Assembly: GCA_964035545.1 (NCBI GenBank)
Contig: OZ037768.1
Coordinates: 16,027,375-16,091,374 of the forward strand
Direction of reading: 5' to 3'
Source of the DNA: Bugula neritina
Taxonomy: Eukaryota; Bryozoa; Gymnolaemata; Cheilostomatida; Bugulidae
Length of the DNA: 64,000 nucleotides
In this document: positions 39,486 through 52,800 of the stretch, piece by piece
How positions within the stretch are numbered: the first letter of the stretch is position 1
How the letters are laid out: each line of letters begins with the position of its first letter
Notes under the pieces: model-generated
What the model was told of the DNA's origin: nothing
The model's input: the letters and a program-made list of their open reading frames with translations, nothing else
Database searches by the model: none
Made by a program: the position numbers and the translations under genes

Positions 39486-40802
39486 TTAAAAAAATCAGTG
39501 ATATGCTGATTCACTGCCTACCCACTGTAACACACTGTTATAAACGAGGCATTTAACTTACACATTTTTGTGATATCTAAATGTTCTATCGACACAGGTT
39601 GAACACAGGTTGAACTACAGTCACAGTGAGTAAGCTAGTGCTACTGTTATATCTATTTATTAGTTAGTATTACTATTAGTATTATAGTATAATTATCACT
39701 GAGTCTAATACTAATAGTCATTATAATAGTAATAGTAGCTATTACTAATAGTAATACTTATATTAGTTACTAATTAGTAATTACATTCAATTTTACTATA
39801 ACTATAAGTATAAGTATTACTATTAGTATAAGACAGTACAACATTACATTTACTATTACTATTAGTATTAGTATTACTATTAGTATTACTATTACTATTA
39901 GTATTAGTACTAGTCAAAGGCAGAGCCAAAGTGAAAATCAAAAATGAATTTATTATTCACTATTTAGTTATACTTATTGGTTCAACTCCTTTAAGCTTAG
40001 CCGCTCAGTTATTCAATGAGCAATTTGAATCAATTTCAATTTGAGTTTCACCTTGCTTAAACTGAAACTCAAAGTCTAAGTGAGCATTTCAATTTGGGCC
40101 GTAATTGAATTGAATTAGCATTTCTAAATTCACTTACAGATAACGAATATTTCCTTAAATTTGATATAGCCAATCTGAGCTGTAAGCTAGGTATATACTC
40201 TAATCCTTGATAAATCAAGGTACAAAATTAAATACTAAAACAGTTTTTCTGCGACTATCGAGTGCAACCGGGTACGATTGCTAGACTCGATCCATAGAAA
40301 ATTTTACAATGATCTCTCTGCCGAAATATTATTATGGACTTATATATTTATGTGAAATATGGCCAAATAAGTTTTAGGCTAATATGTTTAAATCTCGTAA
40401 AAGCACGACAATTCTCCAATGTTACACTATTACATGATTTAGTAATTGATATTTATTTCTCGAAGTCAATGTTCACATTCAAAATTTATGATTATTACTT
40501 GGTACTAATAGCTACGAGTAATCTTGTCAATATGAATATAAAGTTTAGTTCCTGAATTATATTAATAAGATAAAGCACCTCAGAGCTCTAAATATTAAAA
40601 TAGCTAAATATCTTTGTACTTACTACTTCACACTTGAGTTTATAGGATCAAAATAGCAATTCCGAATTCGCCAATTGGTATTTACTATTTTCATTTTGAT
40701 TTACTTTTGGCTTGTCATAACAGATAAAATTAAAATACCAATAGTAATCGTAATATTTATAGCAGCTGTTCCAGTTTTGCTTGTTAAAATAACAAAATCA
40801 AA
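39486..40802. other. PIAS upstream region with cryptic simple repeats
   Basis: From 39640 to 39920 the sequence is an imperfect array of TACTATTAG / TAGTAATAC hexamer-type units. A patch at 39985-40110 repeats TTTCAATTTGAGTTTCA-like words. The PIAS promoter and 5'UTR should lie in the few hundred bases before 40803. No TATA box is assigned and no other gene is seen. Confidence 0.45.
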
Positions 40803-43800
40803 ATGACTGCAATGGAGTTGGAAGATCTACGGGTAAGTAATACTAATAGTAATACTGATACTAATACTAATAGTAATAGACAAATATCAATAGACTAGGA
40901 CATACTGATACTATTAGTAGTACTAATAGACATAACATTATTACTATTAGTAATTGTAAACTTCAACTCAATTTCAAATTTATTCATGCTAAAAATCAAA
41001 ATTAAAATAACAATTGAAATAACATTTACATTATGATTTGTTGGCATTCGCATTTAATTTTGTTGTCATAATCATATGATTATAAATATATACTTACAGT
41101 TATAGTCTATAGATCAAGATGATAAAATTAAAGCATTATCATTATGATTATTATTATCCACTTCAAGATTGTTATCATTATCATTATGACCGTTCAATTT
41201 CTGACCAAGTCTAAAGTTGATTCAATAATAATTATCATGTTAAAAGTTTATTAGTATTACACTTTGACTTACAGTCTACGGCTTATTAGCTATTGTCTAC
41301 CACTCTGATTATGGGCTATTGCCTTTGGCTATGGCCATTAGCTATCACTACCAGTATTAGTATTGCTATTACTACTATTATATTATCATGATAATTATAA
41401 TGTTTATATTCATTATCACTTCTAATTCTACTATTACTATAAATGTTACTATCATTATGACTATTATTTTTAATACTAATTATTGCTATAGTAAAATACA
41501 TTTTTTATTAGTGCCAGTATTACTTGTCTATCAGATTTAATATTAATGTTGCTAAAAATGTTATTAAGATAATGATTATAATACTAATAGTAATTATGAT
41601 AATGTTCTATTTATCAGTATGGCCTGTGGGCGTATGCAATTTGCATTTGAAAAAAAATACTGATATATGATTTTCATAAAATTAAATAGTGACAATGTCA
41701 GCTATTGACTAGGTTTTAATGGTGAAGAGTCAAATAAGTTTTATTTATTTGCTACTGAAACCCTTCTAATTATTGGCTAGTTAATGAAGATTATCTAGAA
41801 TAAAATGTAATCTTGTACTATTATGCTCTTACAGTATGAGAAGGTTATTATAATAAGTATATTTATGGATATTACTATGATTACAAATATTCCACACATT
41901 TTCATGGCAATCACAAAGACTTATCAGTAAATCATTCTGGCTATTGGTGATAATTTAAATTGGAATTGATATCCACCATATTTCCAAGGTCACAATGAGT
42001 ATAGTGACCAACGTGATATTTGTCAGCATGTTTTAAATTTTTTTTAAAAGCATTTAACTTTTGAAGTTATTGACGACCTAACTAAGATTGATGTGTAGAC
42101 TAAATAAAATGAATATTTTTTGTAATTGTTATCACTAATTTTTTAAAATGTGCAACTTCTGTAATTCATTTGTTATGACTGACCTTTCAGTTTCCAACTG
42201 ATAGCTCAAAACACAATTGCAAATCACATCTAAACTATACATTCAAGCTCTGTATTTAATTTTCATATGAATATTTAATTTTCTTTCGATATTCTAATAG
42301 TTACAGTCAATGTTCTGCTAAATGTGTTACTTCTACAAACATGTAGAGCATGCTTGAGTTTAACAAACCCTCAGTAGCAGTGTTATTATTGTTTTTTTAC
42401 ATTTTTTTATTTCAAATAATTTGTTTTTTTAAGGTGAATGCACTTTCTCTCTACTTTTATTACATATAAATTATCCTATTTCTTTATATATCATAGCGTA
42501 TGGTCCTAGCTTTTCGTATGACTGAACTACAAGTTTTAATGGGATTTGTTGGCCGACCAAAAACAGGCAAAAAACAAGAATTGATGGAAAGAGCAATGGC
42601 ATTGCTGAGAAATCCTTCTTATCAACTTACAACAAAAATAAAAGAACTTCATTCGTAAGTGTTTAGTGTGTTGAATTGAATGTTACATGTGTGCTGTGGA
42701 AGTTTTGTTATGCTGTGTAACCTGGAGCTTCAGTTGTTAGCTTATCTTTTCTTGAATTCACACTTTAGACAGAGAACTCAAAGATCTTCTCATGTAAATA
42801 ACAGTGTTTACAGACCTCCCCACTCTGCACTCCAACCATTCAATCGGCCCCCTGAGCAACCTCTTCCACAACCTGTACACAACCCCTATCACTATAGAGA
42901 AGAAGAAAATTTCAATGGAAACATCTCTTTAGTAGTTTTGCCTTTTTATGACCATATTTCACAGATTCTTCCACCAACTGTGCTTCGTATGTATGCCATA
43001 TACTTGATTTATTCAACTTTCCAGGGGAAATTTATTTTAACAATTCAAAATAATGAAATTATTGTTATTATTATCATTATATTGTGAATAACATAAACAG
43101 CAAATGTTAAATGGTTTTTTAACTCCATACTGAAATTTATAAACAATATGAATATTTCACAAAGCTTTAACCAGTTTCATCGCATTGTTAATGCATTGTA
43201 ACATAGCTCTCAAGGTGACTACTAGTTGTCCCTACAATTAAAGACAACTCCAAATTTTTTGGGGATTTTATCAGTTAAAAGTTTTGCTATTTCAAATTAT
43301 TCTTTTTTATCACAAGACCATAAACTTACGTATAATTTCATACAATTTTATCAGATTTTCTAACCAGCTGTTTCTTCAATGCTGTTTTCGTGAGCATTCT
43401 TATATTTCTTAGTACCTTTTGTGTTGAATACTCATTTCTAATCAATTGTTATTTGTAATGAACTATGAAGTACTGTATTGTAAAATTCTACAGGGCAAAC
43501 CAACACTAGCAATAGATATCAAGAAGTAATGATCAACTTCTCACTCAGTCCTCAACATGCCAAAGAGGTCACTAGTAATAGGTAAGTCCCATGCCATTTG
43601 TCTTATCAGCTAAGCTGGAATTTGTATCATATAATATAGTACATATTGGTCTGTACATAGTGTTTGGGGGAAATGTATGTATCTTAAGATATAATTGTAG
43701 CTAAGATGTTGTTTTTGGGCAGAAAATGAAGAATTGGTAATTATTGGATAGTAAAGGGTAGATAATCTGGAAATCTGCTGGTGGGAAAATGATCATACCA

Positions 43801-46800
43801 TTTGGGGTATTAAAAGAATCGTTAAGTTTTAGGGGTCTTAAAACTCCACCTATTAACTATATTTTAGCTTTTCTACATTCTGGCAATTTATGTTCCAAAG
43901 TATAAAGTTCAAATGAACTTATAATTTCTATTTTGATTTTGAGTAACTTTCTAAAAATAAAAAGCATAATTTTTCCAACATAAGCTGCACTGTCGTAGGT
44001 AGGTTTAGACTGTTGATGGATTGATAGTTGACATTTACTTTATAATACATGTTAATAACTTCTGATAACTTTCTACTAATAAATGATGATAAAATTAATA
44101 TTTATAAAGAGTAGTTTTTGTTAAGTTCAAGATTCGCATGACTGCAAATAAAAAGCTTACTCAGTTAATGGGCATGTTTAAAGGTAGCAGATTAGAAGAG
44201 TTACGATAATCATGTGTATCACTTTAGTATATTTCAATTCAACATTGTGCTTTTTTGAGTTTTTTGAATTTGGGTTTGTGTCAAACTGATTTGGAGGTGT
44301 AAAATGTAAATAATTAACGTAAAATCTCTAGAAGTAAGTGATGGGTAGTTTTTTTTAAATATAATCTTTTTGTAATAAAAAAGTGATTTTACTGTTATTC
44401 TAATTGCTTATGTAATATAGTTGCTCATCATTCCATTATGAGTGCCTTAAAAGGGCAGACAGCTCTTGGAGTACTTGGAAAATTGTCGTATATTTGTAAG
44501 GCACAGGCGTTGTAATTTTTGCTGTAAAGCAGAAGCAATGATTTAGATGGGTTGTGTTTTTATTAGACAAAATAATGTTGTGTGAAGTAACTTGAGTATA
44601 GCACTAAAATGGTTAAATTGATGGGTTGTACTGTAGCAGTTGAGCTGCTGTGTTGAAGGCAGGTGTTACCTAGTCTTTCCAACTGTTAGTACAGGTTGAA
44701 GACTATTTGTCAAATCTGGTGACTTGCTAAAATCTTGCTCAAACCTGGGAGGAAAATAAAAGAGTTTAAACTAGATAGCCTCCCTTCATCAGTAGTTGCT
44801 GTTAAAATTTTAGACTTGTTCAATTTATACTGAACAATTTAAACTTGTTTTTATCTTTCGATTAGCTTATAGGAAAATTGTTTGGATACAAAAGTAATAA
44901 TTTATAATTGCCTAAAATTAGCCGATCCAGTGACCATTTTGGCCTACTGGTCAAAGCTTAGCATGTGTAGTTTTGAAGTATTTTTGTTACAATTTCAAAG
45001 CCTCTTGTTCAAACAAATAAATCCTACACCAGGAATGGACACCAGGTATTAAATGATTACCTGAGCATTAAGGTGCTGGGAAATGGTAGGGAAAGGATTC
45101 TACATTAAAATTTTGGTACTGTCTCACAGCTGTTTTATTGATCAGACAAAAAAGTTGTGACTGCTATGTGCATTTGATCTGTAAATTTCACAACTGCTGG
45201 CATAAACTCCCAAATGATTTTAAAAGTTGTCTATCTTTTATTTCTAGTTCATTAGAGAAGATAACTGCCAAATTATCGTCAAACTTTCCCATGTAATTAA
45301 TTCACTGCATACTATTTCAGGAGTATTGGAAGTGGTGGTGTGTACGCTTCAGATGTGCAAGTTCAACTACGGTTTGCAGCTATAGAAAATGAAACAGAGA
45401 ATGTAAAAGATATGTACCCACCTTGCTTAGTACTGAGATTGAATAGTAAAATGGTTCAATTACCTGTGAGTATAATGTATATATACTATTTATTAAATGC
45501 CAGTATCTAAAATGACAGTCATTTTGTTATACCTTCGGTTTAGGCACAGTCGTTACAATAATTAAGGGACAATTTAAAATTTTGTCACCTGTGATTATGG
45601 AATTGGTGGGTTTTCATAATCTGTATATAACTGGGGTTGTTGGCCAAGCATGTTGGCAGGACACATGTACTAAACTTAAATGCTCCTATAAACTTATAAT
45701 ACTGATTTTAACAGTTTATGTTGCTTCTAATTATGAAACAGCTCAACAAAGTAACTGGTATGATATACTTAGCTTCAAAGTTTTTACCATACAAAGCTTT
45801 GATATTATTATATAACAGTCTGATAAACAGCAAACTTACATATTGCTTAGAAGCCTGGGGAAATGCCCCTAAAACCCATCTGAACAAGTTGCTTTTAATT
45901 CAAAAATGCATTATTCGCATTATTTTCTACAAATCACCTACTGAACACACGTCACCTCTATTTATCAAAGCAGAAATTCTTCCTATTGATCTCTTGTATA
46001 TCTACCGCCTATGTCTTATTGGTCATTCAGCTTATTATACTCCATCTCACACCAAACAACCACCAACTTACCTCACCAGACATTCTGAACTTTCCTTACC
46101 CTTACCTCTCTCTACCTCCGCAGCAGGTCATCGTCAAGTGTCCTACCAGATGTCTAGCAATTGGAATAAGCTACCTCTGACTTTAAGACATCATCAAAGC
46201 TTTGCCACATTTAAAATATTGTTGAAAAAGCACCTACTAAAATCTTTAACTTAATCTGAATAAATAGTTCCCACTATTTTTTCAACTGCCACTTGGGCCC
46301 CGCTCCTTGAATAGCTATGCTACTGAGCACATGGGCCCCCATCTTGACTTCGAGTGATATTATATATAAATTGAATTTAGCTCTTTTTGTGTTACTGTTG
46401 TATATTTGTATTTTTTTGTCCTTTTGTTTTTTTTGATGGAAATAAAGAAAACAAACAAACAAACAAACAAACTGTTGGTGTTATTGCTTGCGTAGAATGA
46501 GATGGTTTTCACTACCATCACCTGATCAGGTAGTCAGAGTACTTAGGTAATACATGTAATAGGCGGTGCTTGCAGATCTTGTTTGAAAATGGTTCACCTA
46601 GAGTCTAGATAGATTTTAGTCATTGTTTACAAAGTATGTTTTGTTGGGTGTTTCCTTACATCATGTCATGCTATCTTTTCTGTGTTTTTAGAATCCTATT
46701 CCTACAAACAAACAGAATTCTGACCCAAAGCGCCCACCTAGACCTTTAGACCTCACCTGGACCTGCAGAATGACCCCGATGGTTCAGAACTCTTTGCTAA

Positions 46801-49800
46801 TTTGTTGGGCCTTACCCAACGAGCCTGAACTGCCTAAAGTATGCTATTCTCTGTGTTGTCTGTGTCTGCTGGTTGGTGGGAGCTTATGAGGGTAGAATTG
46901 GAGTCACTCCTACTAGCCCAGAAATACAACCTTTTCCTATCACACTGTGTGTTTGTTACATATGTTCCTACATTAGATCTCTTGAAGTTGAAACTTTTGT
47001 CTGCAAAGCTGCCTTAATCAAAATGTGGTGTTTTATAAATGAAAGCGTTGTTTGGTAATTTCTATTAGATATACTTGTGGCAATGTGATTGTGTTGTTCA
47101 GAAAGTGGGTTTTTGAAAGCTGATTTCTTCTAGTTTTGTTACAAAAAAGTTAGGCTTTGAAGCCTTGAAAGCATCTAAAATGACTGCAGCTGAAGTATCA
47201 AGGTCACCAAGTGTAGCATTCAAGGTTTCAAAAAATTTTGCTCAAATTAATAGGGCTTTGAGGTTGGTCTATATTGCTAACAGTTGATTGATGAGGTATT
47301 TCACAGCTGGCCAGTCAGTCCAACAGTAAAACTATTACTTGTCGTTTCCAGGCCCTGCAGTATTTCAACCACTACCATTTGACAAACTAGTTTATTACAT
47401 ATTTTAAATTATATTAAATATTATGTGTATGGAGACATTACAAGCACATTTGTGTATTTCTTAATGTTATATAAAAATGACTAATAAGTTATGAGAAGTA
47501 TTTTGTACCTCTTTCCAAATTAACCCAGTTTCCTCCACATAGCAGTGTGATACCAGAATCAGTGTACTAACTAATGGCATGCTGTTATAGAAATATTGCT
47601 ACACAATCAATTTGGTGAGGAAACGATCATCTGAATACTTGACACAGAATGTAGTCAGTCGAGGATTGCGTCTGAGGCATGAAACAGAAGCTCTTAGTAA
47701 GTGTCTATGTTATTTGTATGTCATCTTCTAAAATATGCGTACTTTTGCTGACTCACTGCTTCATACTTTTGGCAAGTAATCTAAAGGATGTAATTTGACC
47801 GTAAAAATAAGAAAAATTCATGTCAGGGCTTAACCTAGAAATAGTGAAAGTATGTTAAGAGCCGTATAGGCCTACATATATTATGATTCTGGTAATATGA
47901 AAATCTCATCTCATGAGCCATTTTATGAGGCTTCTGCACTATAAATAGTTCTGTACAAATGCAGCATATATACCACCTTCATAGCATATCATTTCTATAG
48001 AACCTTCATGGCACATCACTTCTATAGAACCTTCATAGCATATCATTTCTATAGAACCTTCATGGCACATCACTTCTATAGAACCTTCATAGCATATCAT
48101 TTCTATACCACCTTCATAGCATATCACTTCTATACCACCTTCATAGCACATCACTTCTATACCACCTTCATAGCATATCACTTCTATACCACCTTCATAG
48201 CACATCACTTCTATACCACCTGTGTATCACATCACTTCTGTACCACCTTTATAGCATATCACTTCTATACCACCTGTGTATCACATCACTTCTATAGCAC
48301 CTTTATAGCATATCACTTCTATACCACCTTCATAGCATATCACTTCTATACCACCTTCATAGCACATCACTTCTATACCACCTGTGTATCACATCACTTC
48401 TGTACCACCTTTATAGCATATCACTTCTATACCACCTGTGTATCACATCACTTCTATACCACCTTCATAGCACATCACTTCTATACCACCTGTGTATCAC
48501 ATCACTTCTATAGAGCCTGTGTATCACATCACTTCTATAGAGCCTGTGTATCACATCACTTCTATAGAGCCTGTGTATCACATCACTTCTATAGCACCTG
48601 TGTATCACATCACTTCTATAGAGTGTGTGAAAGACATCACTTATAGTGCTTGTGTAACACATAATTTTATTAATGAGCGTAGTTCAAATTTACTGCTGAG
48701 ATATGCTTAGAAAAATTGGACCTCATTTCTTGAAAAACTATGAAATTCAAATCCTTTACCATCATGATTGTCACATTGTGTCATCAAATATACATGTGCA
48801 GTATTTTGTTAATGTGTGACAACACAATATGCCAATATATGTATATAGTATTGTGTGTATGGCTCATATAGCAACATAGCTGAAGCAGTATAGTAAGCTG
48901 AAGGTATTCTGTCATAGGTCTGTTATGTTCATGTACATTAATGTGGCATTTGGTACTCTTTAGTCAAAGCCAAACTCTCTGATGACGAAGACGACATTGC
49001 ATTAACTAGTCTTAAAGTGTCGTTACTCTGTCCGGTGAGTGATCACTCTAATACAACATGCAGGTGGAGTGTAGACCCACTGTTCTATATCTCCAAGCTG
49101 TACCTTAATGACTTGCATATTTTAACTGAATATACATATTCTACACAACAGTGCCCTGTAATTTTTATTTTAAAAAAATTGAATTTTGCCCAAATTGCCA
49201 TTTTGAATTATAAGTGAAAAATGTGCATGAAACATGGTACAAGTATTGATATGCCTATACACTGACTAAACCATTGAGTTGTTTATTCAAGCAAGTGAAC
49301 TGACTGTTGGTACCTTCCAGTAGTCTTACTATGCTTTATGCTATGTATTCAATTTAATGCTTTCTCCTACCTATTTTTATATTGACACTGTATTTAATGT
49401 AACTCAATTCTGAAAGATATATTTAAGCAAAGCAATGTTTCATTTAGTCATTATTTCACCCTTATTAGTCCACGGAAGTACAAGAACACAACATAAATAT
49501 TAGCTTTTAGCTAGGCATGAAATAGCAGTGTTTTGCAGTTTGCATACAGGTTATTTGATTTTATTACTTGAATAAAACAAGGAAATACCTTGGGATATTA
49601 GCTATGTCTGCCTGCATAGTTGTTCCCTTTAGAAAGCTGGACTGTTGGAACTTTCCACTCAACCCAGCATTTTTCCTTGTCTTCAAAATAATGATGGAAA
49701 CACTGAAGCATCATTCTTCTATCTAACTATAGATTAAATAGAAACAGGTTACTTTCAAACAAGTGTTGAAATTAAAAGCCAGGAGTAAATTTTTCAGCAC

Positions 49801-52800
49801 ACTGTAGAGAAGGTGTGTGGTGTACATTGAGGGGGTGTGGTGTAGATAGAGGGGGTGTGGTGGATAGAGAGAGGGGGTGTGGTGTAGATAGAGGGGGTGT
49901 GGTGTAGATAGAGGGGGTGTGGTGGATAGAGGGAGGGAGATGGTGGATAGAGAAAGGGGGTGTGGAGCAGAATGAGTGTGGCTGGTGTCAAAAGAGATAA
50001 CTATACCATACTGTATAAAACGTACTGCAGTTCTTCATTATATATGCAGCTAGGTAAAATGAGAATGACCCTGCCTTGTTGTCCCAAGACATGTGATCAC
50101 ATACAGTGCTTTGATGCCAGACTCTACCTGATGATGAATGAGAAGAAACCGACGTGGAATTGTCCCGTATGCGATGCGCCAGCCATGTATAAAGATCTGG
50201 TGATAGATGAGTAAGTCAGCGATAGCATGCACCTAGTGGGTACTCTTGGCTGATGTTTGAATGAGTTTAACAATTATCAATCTTGGAATCTCTTCAAGTG
50301 ATTTGGCTAAGAACAAGCATCAACTCTAGTCCACATTTTTATGACAAAGCAATTTATCTTTTACAGCGTTTAAATAGTTTTTAGGAGTTTAGCAGTTTGG
50401 TCAACTTAATATAAAGATTTCATCATAATTAGGCTGAAATAGTTCAAAAATGCAACTTTTTGCTATCTAAGCCTGTGAGATGCAGTATTTACAACCTCGT
50501 ACTGAAATCATGCCTTTGTCCCCAGGTTATTCACAGAGATATGTAAGGTGGCTGGTGATTGTGATGAAATACTGTTCAGTCCAGATGGTTCCTGGGCCCC
50601 TCTTGGGGCACCCACTAAAGATACTCAAACAGTCAACTCCAATAAAAATGGTATGAATCAACCTCCCCATAAACCGACCAATCAGCAAAAAGAGTTTGCA
50701 ACTCCAGTTGTGCAAGGTGAGTCTAGCTGCACGTGCCAACATGTTGGGTGATTCTAAACTAGGTGCAGCAGATTGTGCCAACTGCCAATTTTCCTGCTAT
50801 GCTTTGTCTCATTCACTGATAGCAACCTGCCTCTACACATTAGTGCTGGACTTTAGACCATGCCCTATGGCTAGATTTTCTAGCTAATTAGAGTATAATA
50901 TTACAGTAATGGGTGCAAGGAACTGGGGTTAGAGAGGGCAATGCCCTATCAGTCTTTTAGACATTACCCATGTTGTGTTACCAAGTTAAATAGCTTGTAC
51001 AGTTAACCTCTTGTAGTATATTGTTGTGAGAACCGAAATGTGAGGGTCATATTCTGTTTACAGACAGACCTAGCTGGCATCTTTCCTTTTCCTGTGATAT
51101 ACTCTCATCTGTTCCATGTTGAAAACCACCACTTTGTGCTATTCATTCAAATCTAGGCTGGTAGTCTGTATAAAGGATTTAAGTTTTGTTTTGAATAAGA
51201 AATTATCAGAATCTGTGAATAAATTAGATTAGATGATTGAGTTTTAGGAAGTAATATTTCAACTGTGTTTTCCCTGACGAGTGGTACTGAATAACTGTTG
51301 GCCGCCGCATTGTGGCAGTAGTTGGTGACGTAAGCGTAAGCGTTGTGGTGGCAGCTACTGCTAGTGTCAAGGTCAACATATTAACCTATATATTGCAGAT
51401 GATGCAGAGAAGCCAGCCAACATAGATATCATAGTATTAAGTGACAGTGATGAGGACGAGGACGGGCTGTCAGACAACAGTAGTATTCAGCCTGTGCGGC
51501 ATAGCCAGAAGAGACCAGTGTCGGCCATTAGCAGCTCAGACTCGTCTTCTCTCGAATTAAATAGTGCATCCTCCTCTCAGGGAGGTGGAGGTAAACTTGC
51601 GCGTATAAACGGTGCAACTGCTACGTCACACACTAACTCTGTATCTCACTTAAATCCTCCACCACAATCTGTATTTAACGTACCAGGTAATCACTAACTT
51701 TCTTTACGTCTTACTCTGCTAATCTGTGCAACTCTGGGCTTCTTGTCTAATGAAGCATTTTAAGAAACTTCTTTTATAATTGTTCAGTTTTTCAAATAAT
51801 CTTGAAATATGACGTTGTTCTGTAACTTTAGTATATGCTTCTCACTATCTATATGATAGAATATACATTTGTGGGAGAGTGTGTAATAATTTACCACTAA
51901 AAAAGTTTCCATATAAACAGAACCAAGTACAGGATAGAGTAAAATGTTAAAATAAATTTGAAGCATTTCGTCACTAGTAATTGTATATACTCTTTGGCAG
52001 ACCACAAGATTACTTTCCCAAAGTGTAGCTTCTGTTGTGACTTTTTGTAGGTCTACTTGACAATAAAAACTTTTTCTGTAAGTTCAATGTGCAATGGGTG
52101 CTTCAGTGTGTGGAATGTGTCATGTTGTAATCTGCTCTAATGTCAGCTGTGCAGCCTAATTCAGTGTAGTAGATTAGCTCTCCTTTTCCTCTGCTCTAAA
52201 CATATGCTGTATAGTGATGCACCCCTAGGCTGCTCTACCCACTCCTTTCCTCTCCTTTGTTTAAACATGAAATGTTTAAATATTATTATGCTGGAAAATA
52301 ATATTTTATAACATACCTGCAATATCTCAACATCATTGTGCAAATATGATATTTTTTCTTAAATTTTCATTCTAGAATTGTAGTGTGTCATGTTGTATAT
52401 AATTATTTGGCTTAAGCTGCTTGTGGAATTTATAGTATTTTATTTTGACTGGGGGGAGGGAGATTGTGAGTTTTTATGTAGTGCAAGCACCTTATCAAAA
52501 CGGCATGTAGTGCTTTGTTTCCTGCTCTAGCCTAGTTTAACCCAGATTCCTACCTGTTCTAATTCTAACCAGTTTCAAAGAATTACCAGTTGGCACTTTG
52601 TCAAACCTTAGCACACTATTTGACCTTCTTCATTGCTGCTTATTTTGGAAACTGTAAAACATAATGTGTTGGTTTTCTGATATCTTAAGGTGCCTATTGC
52701 ATGTATTTATGTAGTCCTCTCATTATTACCTCACACTATGATCCTACCTGTACAAACAAGCAGGCTGGGTGTAGACAGCCCAATAGCTTGTCTACACTTC

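Noticed and set aside
47939-48710. Long repetitive open frames (up to 212 codons) on both strands
   Set aside because: They are an artefact of the 27-bp satellite, whose unit is a multiple of three, inside a PIAS intron.
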